Shown in pieces: positions 50,790-58,831 of a stretch of DNA of 64,000 bases. Source of the DNA: Terriglobus roseus DSM 18391 (lineage in GTDB: Bacteria; Acidobacteriota; Terriglobia; Terriglobales; Acidobacteriaceae); NCBI RefSeq assembly GCF_000265425.1, contig NC_018014.1, forward strand, positions 1,612,001 to 1,676,000. Reading direction: 5' to 3'. The notes beneath the pieces were generated by a model. It worked only from the letters and a program-made list of their open reading frames with translations. It had not been told where the DNA came from and did no database searches. Each line of letters opens with the position of its first letter. Positions within the stretch are counted from its first letter, which is position 1. A program made the translations under genes and the position numbers.

Positions 50790-50899
50790 TTGTTATCCCG
50801 CAGCAATGCGAAAGGGATCTGCTTTCTGCTGCGTCACCGCGAAATAGTGCGGTGAAACAAGCGAGAAGCAGATCCCCTCACTTCGTTACGGGATGACAA
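50790..50899. repeat. Nested imperfect palindrome, MITE-like
   Basis: Three nested dyads share one centre: TTGTTATCCCG (50790-50800) with CGGGATGACAA (50889-50899), GGGATCTGCTTTCT (50814-50827) with AGAAGCAGATCCC (50864-50876), and TCACCGC (50834-50840) with GCGGTGA (50849-50855). The whole 110-base element lies between the convergent-facing DUF2164 start and gapA end. Confidence 0.7.
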
Positions 50900-50938
50900 A
50901 CATTCGTGAGTTAGGGGATGACGTAAACCCGCTGAGGC

Positions 50939-51946
50939 TTACAGCCCCTTCTTTACCAAGAAGAGAATGAGGTCCTTCACGCGGGAGGAGTAGCCCCACT
51001 CGTTGTCGTACCAGCTGATGACCTTGGCGGTCTTGTCGCCGATGGTCTTGGTCAGCAGGGAATCGAAGATGGAGGAGTGGCTGTTGCCCTTGAAGTCGCT
51101 GGAGACGAGCTCTTCATCGGTGTAGCCGAGGATGCCCTTCATGGCGCCTTCGCTGGCGGCCTTGATCGCGGCATTGATGGTCTCGACGCTGATCGCCTTG
51201 TCCGTGTTGAAGGTCAGGTCGACGACCGAGACGTTCGGCGTTGGGACGCGGATGGCGAAGCCGTCGAGCTTGCCGGCCATCTCGGGGATGACGAGCTTCA
51301 GGGCTTTGGCGGCGCCTGTGGACGACGGGATCATGTTGATCGCGGCAGCGCGGGCGCGGCGCAGGTCCTTGTGCGGGAAGTCGAGGATGACCTGGTCGTT
51401 GGTGTAGCTGTGGATCGTGGTCATGATGCCGCTGGTGATGCCGAAGGTGTCGTTCAGCACCTTGACGACGGGCGCCAGGCAGTTGGTGGTGCAGCTGGCG
51501 TTGGAGATAATGTTGTGCTTCGACGCGTCGTACTTGTCGTCGTTCACGCCCAGGACGACCGTCAGGTCCTCGTTGGTGGCGGGCGCGGAGATGATGACTT
51601 TCTTTACTGTCTCACCCAGGTGAGCCTTGGCCTTGGTGGCGTCGGTGAAGTGGCCGGTGGATTCGACGACGATCTGCGCGCCGGTCTCAGCCCAGGGCAG
51701 CTTCGCGGGATCGCGCTCTGCGAAGACCTTGATCTTCTTGCCTTCGAACGAGATGAAGTCGTCGCCGGCAGTGATTTCCTGCTTCAGATTGCCCAGGATG
51801 GAGTCGTACTTGAGCAGGTGGGCCAGCGTCGCGGGGCTGGTCAGGTCGTTGACGGCGACGATCTCGATGTCCGGATTGCCGATTGCCGTGCGGAAGACGT
51901 TGCGGCCGATACGGCCGAATCCGTTGATGCCTACCTTTACTGCCAT
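50939..51946 (-). CDS. gapA: Glyceraldehyde-3-phosphate dehydrogenase, type I (335 aa)
   Basis: This is the NAD-dependent glycolytic dehydrogenase. It has VGINGFGRIGRNVFR at the NAD fold, the catalytic cysteine in SNASCTTNCLAP, TVHDY-type histidine region TIHSYTNDQVILD, GAAKALKLVIPEMAGKLDGFA and the end SWYDNEWGYSSRVKDL. Length is normal. It is monocistronic, 4.6 kb from pgk and on the same strand. Confidence 0.97.
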   Translation of the reverse strand: MAVKVGINGFGRIGRNVFRTAIGNPDIEIVAVNDLTSPATLAHLLKYDSILGNLKQEITAGDDFISFEGKKIKVFAERDPAKLPWAETGAQIVVESTGHFTDATKAKAHLGETVKKVIISAPATNEDLTVVLGVNDDKYDASKHNIISNASCTTNCLAPVVKVLNDTFGITSGIMTTIHSYTNDQVILDFPHKDLRRARAAAINMIPSSTGAAKALKLVIPEMAGKLDGFAIRVPTPNVSVVDLTFNTDKAISVETINAAIKAASEGAMKGILGYTDEELVSSDFKGNSHSSIFDSLLTKTIGDKTAKVISWYDNEWGYSSRVKDLILFLVKKGL

Positions 51947-52040
51947 TCTGATTCTCTTCCTTCCGTGTCGCTATTCACGCGCTACCAACAGTGTACCGTT
52001 CGGGAGGTTCGCGAGGTCCAGACGACTGTGTGTCCGTTGC

Positions 52041-52340
52041 CTAAATAGAGTTGGGTTCCCCAACCTCGTAGAGTCTCAGGGAACGGTCCGAGATGCCCGA
52101 TTCCGGCCAGGTGGCACGCCATGCTGCAATGTGCTCGGAGGCAAAGTGGCGGTCAAGGTCGGCTCCGCTTTGCCACATCTCCTTGACATGGATCAGGCCC
52201 GCCGTCAGAACGTCTTCCGCATAAGCGTATTCTTCACAGCCTTGTTCAAGACGGCTTTGGAGAATCATCCGTTCCATTGGCGCTTTCGCGGCAGCCATAT
52301 TTTGTGGAGGTAGTCTGATTGTGCCGACGATAAGAAGCAT
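52041..52340 (-). CDS. Antibiotic biosynthesis monooxygenase-fold protein (99 aa)
   Basis: This small dimeric alpha/beta protein of the ABM/YgiN type, often a quinol or polyphenol monooxygenase, has MLLIVGTIRLPP, GCEEYAYAEDVLTAGLIHVKEMW, LDRHFASEHIAAWRATW and DRSLRLYEV. I chose the ATG at 52340; an in-frame TTG at 52376 would add 12 residues. The substrate is unknown. It is monocistronic. Confidence 0.82.
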   Translation of the reverse strand: MLLIVGTIRLPPQNMAAAKAPMERMILQSRLEQGCEEYAYAEDVLTAGLIHVKEMWQSGADLDRHFASEHIAAWRATWPESGISDRSLRLYEVGEPNSI

Positions 52341-52473
52341 GAACTGAAGGATAGTAAGCCACCTCCGGAACGGCAACGGTTATCAAGAAATGCCGCTGCT
52401 TAGCCTTTCCGGTGGCTCGCCGGCACAGGCGCGGTTTTGCGGGTTAGGCTTACCCTATGGTACAAACCGAGTC

Positions 52474-53358
52474 ATGCGCGACTGGATGCGCAACAAGATG
52501 AGAAGACGCAGTAAGCGTGGCCCGAACAATAGCGAGGCCACCGGAAAAATTGGGCAGGAGATCCCCCAGGACCAGCCCGCAGCACTTCAACCCACCTACC
52601 CGGATGCACCGGCAAAGGCTGCTGCTGCAGCTGTAGTCGCCGAGTCCGCACCGGCTTCCCTTGCTGAAAATGCAGCGCCCGGCAAGATCGAGGTTGAGAC
52701 CCAGCCGGAATCGCTGGGAACTCTGCCGGTCGAACCTGCTTCGATACCCGCAGGGGACAAGGCTCAGCCGCGCGGCTATGTCGTGCTGGCGATCGGCCTG
52801 CCCGGCAGTGGCAAGACGACCTGGTACAAGCGTCGCGGCGTGACCCCGCTGAGCAGCGATATGCTGCGCACGATTCTGTTCGATGACATTACGGATCAGC
52901 GTTATAGCGGACTCGTTTTCAGCACACTGCGCAGCCTGCTGCGTGCGCGCCTGATTGCGAAGATGCCATGGAACTACGTGGATGCGACGAACCTGTCGGC
53001 TCACGAGCGCCGCCAGTGGATCAAGATGGCGAAGAGCTTCGGGTATGAGGCTCAGGCTGTCTACTTCGACGTACCGTTCGCGGTATGCATGGAGCGGAAC
53101 AGCAAGCGCGAACGCCGCGTGGCCGATGACGTGATGCAGAAGATGGCAGAGCGTCTGCGTCCGCCATCGTTCAAGGAAGGCTTCTCAAAGATCACAGTGG
53201 TCCGTGTGAAGGGACTGCCCGGCAGCACGCCGACGGCTTCGGAAACCGATGCGTTCAACGCGCCGGTTCCTGCGGACATCGATGAGCCAAATGGCGACAG
53301 CAATGACGTCGATGGCAACGAAGTCGACAACAACGATCTTTCAACCCAGGACGAGTAA
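52474..53358 (+). CDS. P-loop kinase-like protein (AAA_33 type, 294 aa)
   Basis: A basic N-terminus (RNKMRRRSKRGPNN) and a low-complexity Ala/Pro-rich stretch (to about 110) precede a P-loop domain. Walker A is AIGLPGSGKTTW, followed by VTPLSSDMLRTILFDD, WNYVDATNLSAHERRQWIKMA and VYFDVPFAVCMERNSKR, the order found in polynucleotide-kinase-like and zeta-toxin-like kinases. The C-terminus is acidic and Asn/Asp-rich. It ends 5 bases before the osmoprotectant ABC operon, so co-transcription is likely. The substrate cannot be assigned. The start could be 52474 or 52486. Confidence 0.75.
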   Translation: MRDWMRNKMRRRSKRGPNNSEATGKIGQEIPQDQPAALQPTYPDAPAKAAAAAVVAESAPASLAENAAPGKIEVETQPESLGTLPVEPASIPAGDKAQPRGYVVLAIGLPGSGKTTWYKRRGVTPLSSDMLRTILFDDITDQRYSGLVFSTLRSLLRARLIAKMPWNYVDATNLSAHERRQWIKMAKSFGYEAQAVYFDVPFAVCMERNSKRERRVADDVMQKMAERLRPPSFKEGFSKITVVRVKGLPGSTPTASETDAFNAPVPADIDEPNGDSNDVDGNEVDNNDLSTQDE

Positions 53359-53363
53359 CCACC

Positions 53364-54125
53364 ATGACCGCCGCTGCGGGCAGCGTAGAGTTCACGCATG
53401 TGAGCTTCGCCCCGCACGGTGTGTCGCGGCCCATTCTCAACGACATCTCGCTGACGCTTGAAGCGGGCACCACAACCGCTCTGCTGGGCCGTTCCGGTTC
53501 CGGCAAGACGACGTTGCTGCGTACCGTGAACGGCCTTGTGTTGCCGACGGGCGGCAGCGTTCGCGTGAGCGGGAACGAGGTCGTCGGAGCGGATCTGATC
53601 AAGCTGCGGCGCGGCATCGGGTATGTCATCCAGGAGACTGGGTTGTACCCGCACATGAGCATCGAGCGGAATGTTGCGCTGCCCTTGGAGCTTGCAGGAA
53701 AGACGCTGAGCGAGCGCACGGAACGGGCGCATGCTTTGCTGCATGATGTCGGCCTTGAGCCATCGCAGTATGCGACCCGCATGCCGTGGCAGCTAAGCGG
53801 TGGTCAGCGGCAACGGGCTGGCGTTGCGCGCGCGCTTGCGGCGGATCCTGCGATTCTGCTGCTGGATGAACCGTTTGGTGCGCTGGACCCTTTGACCCGC
53901 GCAGAGATGCAGACGATGTTGCGCGATCTGCTGGCGCGACTGGGTAAGACGGCGGTGCTCGTGACGCATGATCTGCAGGAGGCCATCTTCCTGGCGCATC
54001 GTGTGATCTTCATCGACGCCGGAAATGTCGCGGCGGATCTGCCCTCGCAGGATGTCTTGAAGTCGGACCTCGCGAATGTGAAGGAGTACGTCCGGGCTGT
54101 GAATCGGTTTGAGGCGGCCGGATGA
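53364..54125 (+). CDS. Osmoprotectant ABC transporter ATPase, OpuCA/OsmV-like (253 aa)
   Basis: This is the ATP-binding subunit of a quaternary-amine (glycine betaine/carnitine/choline-type) uptake ABC system. Walker A LLGRSGSGKTTLLR, Q-loop GYVIQETGLYPHMS, signature QLSGGQRQRAGVARAL, Walker B ILLLDEPFGALDPLTR and H-loop VLVTHDLQEA are all intact. Compared with many OpuCA proteins it lacks the C-terminal CBS domains. It overlaps the permease gene by 4 bases and is 5 bases past the kinase-like gene. Confidence 0.9.
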   Translation: MTAAAGSVEFTHVSFAPHGVSRPILNDISLTLEAGTTTALLGRSGSGKTTLLRTVNGLVLPTGGSVRVSGNEVVGADLIKLRRGIGYVIQETGLYPHMSIERNVALPLELAGKTLSERTERAHALLHDVGLEPSQYATRMPWQLSGGQRQRAGVARALAADPAILLLDEPFGALDPLTRAEMQTMLRDLLARLGKTAVLVTHDLQEAIFLAHRVIFIDAGNVAADLPSQDVLKSDLANVKEYVRAVNRFEAAG

Positions 54126-54757
54126 TCGGCTTCCTTCACCAACACGCGTATGAGCTGGCCCGGCTGGTCTTTGAGCACCTTTGGCTTACCGGGTCGGCTA
54201 TGTTATTTGCGACGCTGATTGCGGTGCCCACGGGCATCTGGCTGACGCGGCATGAACGTTGGGCGCGGCCTGTCATCGGTTTTGCAAACATTGTGCAGAC
54301 GGTGCCGAGCCTCGCGCTCTTCGGCCTGTTGCTTCCCGTGCCTTGGCTGGGCGACCGTGCGGCACGGCTGGCGATCATTGCACTGACGGGGTACGCGCTG
54401 CTGCCGATCCTGCGGAACACGTACACGGGAATTCGGGGGATCGATCCTGCTCTGATCGACGTGAGCAATGCGCTTGGCATGACGCCGATGCAGCGACTGA
54501 TCAAGGTGGAACTGCCGCTGTCAGCGAGCGTTTTGCTGGCTGGTCTGCGCACCGCGACCGTCACGTGCGTTGGCGTTGCGACCATTGCGGCGGCGATTGG
54601 CGCAGGTGGGTTGGGCGAGTTTATCTTCCGTGGAGTGGCCTCGGTGGATAACCGTTTCGTCTTGCTTGGCGCGATTCCTGCGGCGTTGCTGGCCCTAATA
54701 GCGGATGCGCTGCTCGGCTTGCTGGAACACAGGCTTGCTGTGCGGAGGGATTCGTGA
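54122..54757 (+). CDS. Osmoprotectant ABC transporter permease, OpuCB/OsmW-like (211 aa)
   Basis: This membrane subunit has five or six helices. The family EAA-like loop is visible as GMTPMQRLIKVELPLSASVLLAGLRTATV, with IVQTVPSLALFGLLLP and RNTYTGIRGIDPALIDVSNALG. It overlaps the ATPase gene by 4 bases (ATGA). The binding protein follows 184 bases later across a repeat element, so the operon has an insertion in its middle. Confidence 0.9.
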   Translation: MIGFLHQHAYELARLVFEHLWLTGSAMLFATLIAVPTGIWLTRHERWARPVIGFANIVQTVPSLALFGLLLPVPWLGDRAARLAIIALTGYALLPILRNTYTGIRGIDPALIDVSNALGMTPMQRLIKVELPLSASVLLAGLRTATVTCVGVATIAAAIGAGGLGEFIFRGVASVDNRFVLLGAIPAALLALIADALLGLLEHRLAVRRDS

Positions 54758-54771
54758 AGCACCATCACAGC

Positions 54772-54911
54772 GGGTGCCCCATACATGATCGAAGAGCATC
54801 TATGGGCCTTCGCGCCAAGGCACGAGCCCGTTGCAGTCAGCTGTCTCTAGGAAGGTCGCGCTTCGCGCGATGCCCATTCATGACGGTGAAGCTGTCATGA
54901 ATGGGGCACCC
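54772..54911. repeat. 140-base element with 9-base perfect terminal inverted repeats
   Basis: GGGTGCCCC (54772-54780) and GGGGCACCC (54903-54911) bound a 140-base element holding GGTCGCGCTTCGCGCGAT (54855-54871 region) and a perfect 12-base hairpin CCCATTCATGAC/GTCATGAATGGG. It sits between permease and binding-protein genes of the osmoprotectant operon. It is MITE/REP-like and has no coding potential. Confidence 0.8.
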
Positions 54912-54941
54912 AATCTGTCGAGCCATAGCGGCTTGGGATCG

Positions 54942-55823
54942 ATGTTCCGAGTGGCGATGACGCTGGTGGTTACGATGATGGTTCTGTCGTTCACCGCGTG
55001 CGATCCGCCGCATGGGTCGCGCATTGTCATTGGTGCGAAGAACTTTACGGAGCAGGTGATCCTGGGAGAACTGCTTGCGCAGGAGATTGAGGCGACCGGC
55101 GAGAAGGTGGACCGTCGTTTCTACCTGGCGGGCAGCTACATTGCGCATCAGGCACTGGTTGCGGGCCGCATCGATGCGTACGTGGAATACACCGGGACGG
55201 CGCTGACCTCCGTACTGAAGCAGCCACTGGATCATGATCCTGACCGTGTACTGGCGACGGTACGCCGCATCTACGCGCAGAAGTACGCGGTGCGCGTACA
55301 GCCGTCGCTGGGCTTCGAGAACACGTTTGCGATGGTGCTGCGTGGAGCCGATGCGGACCGGCTGCACGTGTCGAAGCTGAGCGACCTTTCACAGGCAGCG
55401 CCGACGCTTCGGCTGGGCGTGGGGTACGAGTTTGAGGAGCGGCCCGACGGTCTGCACGGCATGGACGATGCCTACGGCCTGCGCTTCGACGGCACACCGC
55501 GCATCATGGATCTTGGGCTGCTGTATCGGGCGCTTGGTTCGAACCAGGTCGATGTGATCTCCGGGAACTCAACCGACGGGCAGATCACGGCGATGGACCT
55601 GCGTGTGCTGACGGATGACCGGCGCTACTTTCCGCCCTATCAAGCAGTTCCACTGGTTCGCGAGGACACGCTGCGCAGCCATCCGAAGATGCAGGAAGCG
55701 TTGGACCGGCTGACCGGTCGCATCAGCGAAAGCGAGATGCAGGCGATGAACCACGCTGTGGAAGGCGACCATCGGGACCCGGCGGACGTCGTGCGAGATT
55801 TCCGTAAATCTCATGGCTTGTAA
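54942..55823 (+). CDS. Osmoprotectant ABC substrate-binding lipoprotein, OpuCC/OsmX-like (293 aa)
   Basis: This is the extracytoplasmic ligand-binding subunit. The signal peptide ends at the lipobox LSFTAC. Mature motifs of the family are IVIGAKNFTEQVILGELLAQ, RIDAYVEYTGTALTSVL, DLGLLYRALGSNQVDVISGNSTDGQI and YFPPYQAVPLVRED. I chose the ATG at 54942, just past the repeat element at 54772-54911; the frame reads further upstream through the repeat. It completes the three-part transporter. Confidence 0.88.
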   Translation: MFRVAMTLVVTMMVLSFTACDPPHGSRIVIGAKNFTEQVILGELLAQEIEATGEKVDRRFYLAGSYIAHQALVAGRIDAYVEYTGTALTSVLKQPLDHDPDRVLATVRRIYAQKYAVRVQPSLGFENTFAMVLRGADADRLHVSKLSDLSQAAPTLRLGVGYEFEERPDGLHGMDDAYGLRFDGTPRIMDLGLLYRALGSNQVDVISGNSTDGQITAMDLRVLTDDRRYFPPYQAVPLVREDTLRSHPKMQEALDRLTGRISESEMQAMNHAVEGDHRDPADVVRDFRKSHGL

Positions 55824-55852
55824 TCCGCTCCTCGTCTGCTACATTGGCACCT

Positions 55853-56347
55853 GTGAAGCGAAGAAAGATCGAAAGCGTAGCGTTGCTGTTGGTGGCCCTT
55901 CTGGTCGCCGCGGGCGCTATGGCGCAGCCGATGAAGCGAGGATCAACAATGCACGCAACCGGAACGTTCAAGGTCAATGTGAAGCCGACGGAGGTCTCGC
56001 CCGTTGGCAAGGAAGCCGGCCTGGGAGTCATGACCATCGACAAGACATGGAGTGGAGCCATTGAGGGCACGAGCAAGGGCCAGATGACCACGTCCGTGAC
56101 CGGCAAGGCGATGGCATACGTGGCGCTTGAAAGTATGAAGGTGAAAGTCGATGGCCATTCCGGCACGTTTGTGTTCATGCACAGCGCGACGATGATGTCC
56201 GACGATCCGCAGGCGGCCATGCTGAATGTCACGGTGGTGCCGAACTCCGGGACCGGGGACCTTGCAGGGATCGAAGGCAAGTTGAAGATCATGATCGACA
56301 AGACAGGCCACAGTTACGACTTCGAGTACACAATGCCTGCCCGATGA
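55853..56347 (+). CDS. DUF3224 domain exported protein (164 aa)
   Basis: This small secreted protein has a signal peptide (SVALLLVALLVAAGAMAQ) and then a DUF3224 domain of allene-oxide-cyclase-like barrel type (HATGTFKVNVKP, GVMTIDKTWSGAIEGTSKGQM, SGTGDLAGIEGKLKIMID). Function is not known. The start is GTG at 55853, with TTG at 55844 as the alternative. It follows the osmoprotectant binding protein by 29 bases. Confidence 0.85.
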   Translation: MKRRKIESVALLLVALLVAAGAMAQPMKRGSTMHATGTFKVNVKPTEVSPVGKEAGLGVMTIDKTWSGAIEGTSKGQMTTSVTGKAMAYVALESMKVKVDGHSGTFVFMHSATMMSDDPQAAMLNVTVVPNSGTGDLAGIEGKLKIMIDKTGHSYDFEYTMPAR

Positions 56348-56419
56348 CTGTATCGCTCCCGAATGGGAAACGGCATGGAGCCCCCCGCGCATCCAAGCCT
56401 TTGGAAAGCAGGAGGATTC

Positions 56420-56926
56420 ATGGCTGAGAAGAATGTGTCGGGCGCGGAAGGTATTGCGAAGATCAAGGAACTGACGAAGGACATACACATCGCGATGTTG
56501 ACGACCGTGGCCGACGACGGCACGCTGCACGCACGTCCGATGGGAACAGAATCCACTGATTTCGACGGAACGCTGTGGTTCATTACGCGTCTTGATTCGG
56601 GCAAGGTCGACGAGATTCGAGAGGACAGCCACGTGCTGGTGAGCTACGAGCAGCCGAAGGATGGCATGTATCTGTCGCTGCAGGGTCGCGCCGGCATCGT
56701 GAAGGATCGCGCTCTGATCAAGCAGCACTGGTACAAGATGGCGGACGCCTGGTTCAAAGAGGGCAGCGATGATCCGGCGGCTGCACTGATCCAGGTAAAG
56801 GTTACGGGCGGCGAGTACTGGGAGTCGAGTTCGTCCGGTATTGTGCGGCTTGGCCGGCTGGCTTTGGCGTCCGTTCTGGGCGCGGACAAGGTCAGCGTGG
56901 GCGACGCCGGTAAGATCACGCTTTAA
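56420..56926 (+). CDS. Pyridoxamine 5'-phosphate oxidase-family (general stress protein 26-like) flavoprotein (168 aa)
   Basis: This split-barrel FMN-binding protein resembles general stress protein 26. It has KDIHIAMLTTVADDGTLHARPMG, GTLWFITRLDSGKVDEI and VLVSYEQPKDGMYLSLQGRAG, with the C-terminal EYWESSSSGIVRLGRLAL. Members bind FMN/FAD or heme in response to stress; activity is not shown. The ATG at 56420 has a perfect AGGAGG 5 bases upstream, one of the best sites in the window. Confidence 0.88.
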   Translation: MAEKNVSGAEGIAKIKELTKDIHIAMLTTVADDGTLHARPMGTESTDFDGTLWFITRLDSGKVDEIREDSHVLVSYEQPKDGMYLSLQGRAGIVKDRALIKQHWYKMADAWFKEGSDDPAAALIQVKVTGGEYWESSSSGIVRLGRLALASVLGADKVSVGDAGKITL

Positions 56927-57020
56927 TTGCGCACGATTTGCTACAGTTTGTGATGTCGGATTGCTCGCGGTACCGTCCTACAAAGAGGCCGCGGGCACGG
57001 CACACATTTCGAGGAACTGC

Positions 57021-57533
57021 ATGACTCTGAAGAACCGCAGCCGACGTACCGGCAACGACGAAGGCTTTACGCTGATCGAACTGCTGATCGTCATGTCGAT
57101 CATCATCATCATTGCCACGTTCGCGATCCCGAACATTACGCGTATCAAGCGGCAGGGCAATGAGACATCGGCGATCCAGTCGATCCGTGCCATTGTTGCT
57201 GCGCAACTTCAATATCAGCAGACCTATCCGGCTAACGGCTACGCCTGCGATTTGAAGGCACTTGGCGGTGATAAGGGAACAGCACCTTCCCCAGCAGCGG
57301 CGGGCCTGCTGCAGCCTGACCTTGCGGGCGGACAGAAGGCTGGTTACACCTTTGCCATCGTCAACTGCAACAAGGTCACCATCAACAATCAGGACCAGTA
57401 CACCAGCTACGAGATCACCGCGGTTCCGCAGAAGATCGGCAACACCGGCGATCGTGGCTTCTGCTCCGATGATTCGCAGCAGGTGAAGTACGACCCTAAG
57501 GGCGGCACGGCCTGCACGCAGCCGATTCAGTAG
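57021..57533 (+). CDS. Type IV pilin-like prepilin (170 aa)
   Basis: The prepilin has the leader MTLKNRSRRTGNDEG, cleaved before FTLIELLIVMSIIIIIATFAI (glycine at -1, glutamate at +5), then a globular C-terminal part. It contains four cysteines (in YACDLK, VNCNKV, GFCSDD and TACTQ), one or two possible disulfides. GAGGAACTGC precedes the ATG at good spacing. No pilus assembly gene (pilB, C, D, Q) lies in the window, so it is an isolated pilin or a minor pseudopilin. Confidence 0.85.
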   Translation: MTLKNRSRRTGNDEGFTLIELLIVMSIIIIIATFAIPNITRIKRQGNETSAIQSIRAIVAAQLQYQQTYPANGYACDLKALGGDKGTAPSPAAAGLLQPDLAGGQKAGYTFAIVNCNKVTINNQDQYTSYEITAVPQKIGNTGDRGFCSDDSQQVKYDPKGGTACTQPIQ

Positions 57534-57576
57534 GAAGCGGCAACCCGGCTAGTCCGCAGGTCAGTGAAGTTTAGGA

Positions 57577-57608
57577 AGCGGGTGCGGCCTTGGCTGCGCC
57601 CGCTTTTG
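57577..57608 (+). terminator. Terminator of the pilin gene
   Basis: AGCGGGTGC (57577-57585) pairs with GCGCCCGCT (57596-57604) with one G-T wobble, followed by TTTT, 44 bases after the pilin stop. It also brackets the leader of lolA. Confidence 0.75.
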
Positions 57609-57631
57609 CTTGGCGGCATCCAAAGGAAGCG

Positions 57632-58282
57632 ATGAGATTGATTTCCCGTATTGCTGTGCTGCTCGCAGCGTCGATCACCACGGCACAGGCGCAGGACGTC
57701 CACGCGCTGGCCAGCAAGGTCGATGACCACTACAACCACCTGACCAGCCTGCGCGCCAATTACACCGAGCGCTATAGCGGCATGGGGCAGCAGCGGACCG
57801 AGACAGGCACTCTGCTGCTCCGAAAGCCCGGCCGCATGCGCTGGTCTTATTCGACGGGCAAGCTATTCGTGCTCGACGGGAAATTCGGCGTCAGCTACAC
57901 GCCGGGCGATCCGCAGGCGCAGCGCGTGCCTGCAAAGCAACTGGACGATATGCGTTCGCCGCTACGGTTCCTGCTGGGGCACACCAAGCTTGAAAAGGAA
58001 CTCGACCATCTGCAGGCGACGCCCGCTGCGAATGGAGCAGTGACTCTCGCCGGCACGCCTCACTACGAGATGACGCCGGGCGACCAGCGTGTGCAGAAGA
58101 TCGCCGTCACCGTGATCCCAGCGACCGGCGCCATCAACGGTCTTCGCATTGAGGAGATCGACGGCAGCTTTACCGAGTTTGTCTTCCGCGACCTGCAGGA
58201 GAACGTGCCCGCCACAGATGCGGACTTCCGCTTCACCCCGCCTGCGGGTGTCACCGTGATCGATGGTCTGCCGCCCGCGTAG
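57632..58282 (+). CDS. lolA: Outer membrane lipoprotein carrier LolA-like protein (216 aa)
   Basis: This is a periplasmic chaperone that ferries lipoproteins to the outer membrane. The signal peptide (RLISRIAVLLAASITTAQA) precedes a half-barrel domain with LTSLRANYTERYSGMG, GTLLLRKPGRMRWSYS and TPPAGVTVIDG at the C-terminus. AAGGAAGC lies before the ATG at 57632. It is followed 10 bases later by a cupin gene. Presence of LolA fits an outer-membrane (diderm) organism. Confidence 0.88.
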   Translation: MRLISRIAVLLAASITTAQAQDVHALASKVDDHYNHLTSLRANYTERYSGMGQQRTETGTLLLRKPGRMRWSYSTGKLFVLDGKFGVSYTPGDPQAQRVPAKQLDDMRSPLRFLLGHTKLEKELDHLQATPAANGAVTLAGTPHYEMTPGDQRVQKIAVTVIPATGAINGLRIEEIDGSFTEFVFRDLQENVPATDADFRFTPPAGVTVIDGLPPA

Positions 58283-58292
58283 AGTAGCGGGT

Positions 58293-58643
58293 ATGACAGC
58301 CATCAACCTTGCCTCGAAGCTCGCAACGTTCACGGATCACTGGTCACCGAGGATCGTCGCCGAGTACAACGGCAACGACATCATGGTAGTGAAGGTGAAG
58401 GGCGAGTTCACTTGGCACTCGCACGCGGATACGGACGATCTGTTCCTGGTGCTCAAAGGCTCGCTGACCATCCGCCTGCGCGACGGCGACGTACACCTGG
58501 GGCCGGGTGAACTCTTCGTTGTGCCGAAGGGCATCGAGCATTGCCCGGTGGCGGAAGACGAGGTCCACCTGCTGCTGATCGAGCCGTGCGGCACACCCAA
58601 CACGGGTGATGTCATAACCGCCGTGGCCAAGCAAAGGATCTGA
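58293..58643 (+). CDS. Small cupin domain protein (116 aa)
   Basis: This single-domain beta-barrel cupin has both signatures: GEFTWHSHADTDDLFLVLKG (metal-site histidines and glutamate/aspartate) and GPGELFVVPKGIEHCPVAEDE. Function is not assignable from the fold. It lies 10 bases after lolA and is probably co-transcribed. The sequence past it (58644-58831) has only a 14-base GCGCACGCGTGCGC palindrome at 58650-58663 that may end transcription. Confidence 0.85.
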   Translation: MTAINLASKLATFTDHWSPRIVAEYNGNDIMVVKVKGEFTWHSHADTDDLFLVLKGSLTIRLRDGDVHLGPGELFVVPKGIEHCPVAEDEVHLLLIEPCGTPNTGDVITAVAKQRI

Positions 58644-58831
58644 GCAGCGGCGCACGCGTGCGCTATTCGACAGGCGAATGATTCTTATTCTTGCTCTCCG
58701 CACCTCTTTGCCCTAAAAAGAACTAGGACCAATACTGTCCGCATTGCCTTCGCGACGTTGCATGGCAATTCGTTCATGAAGCGAGTCTGAAGAAACTTGC
58801 CGCAGAATTGGCCGTCTAGAGGAATTAGAGA

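Noticed and set aside
51077..52048. Plus-strand frame antisense to gapA
   Set aside because: Val/Gly/Asp-rich shadow frame of an intact gapA, no domain.
58650..58663. GCGCACGCGTGCGC palindrome after the cupin gene
   Set aside because: Short self-complementary sequence without a U-run; may be chance in GC-rich DNA.
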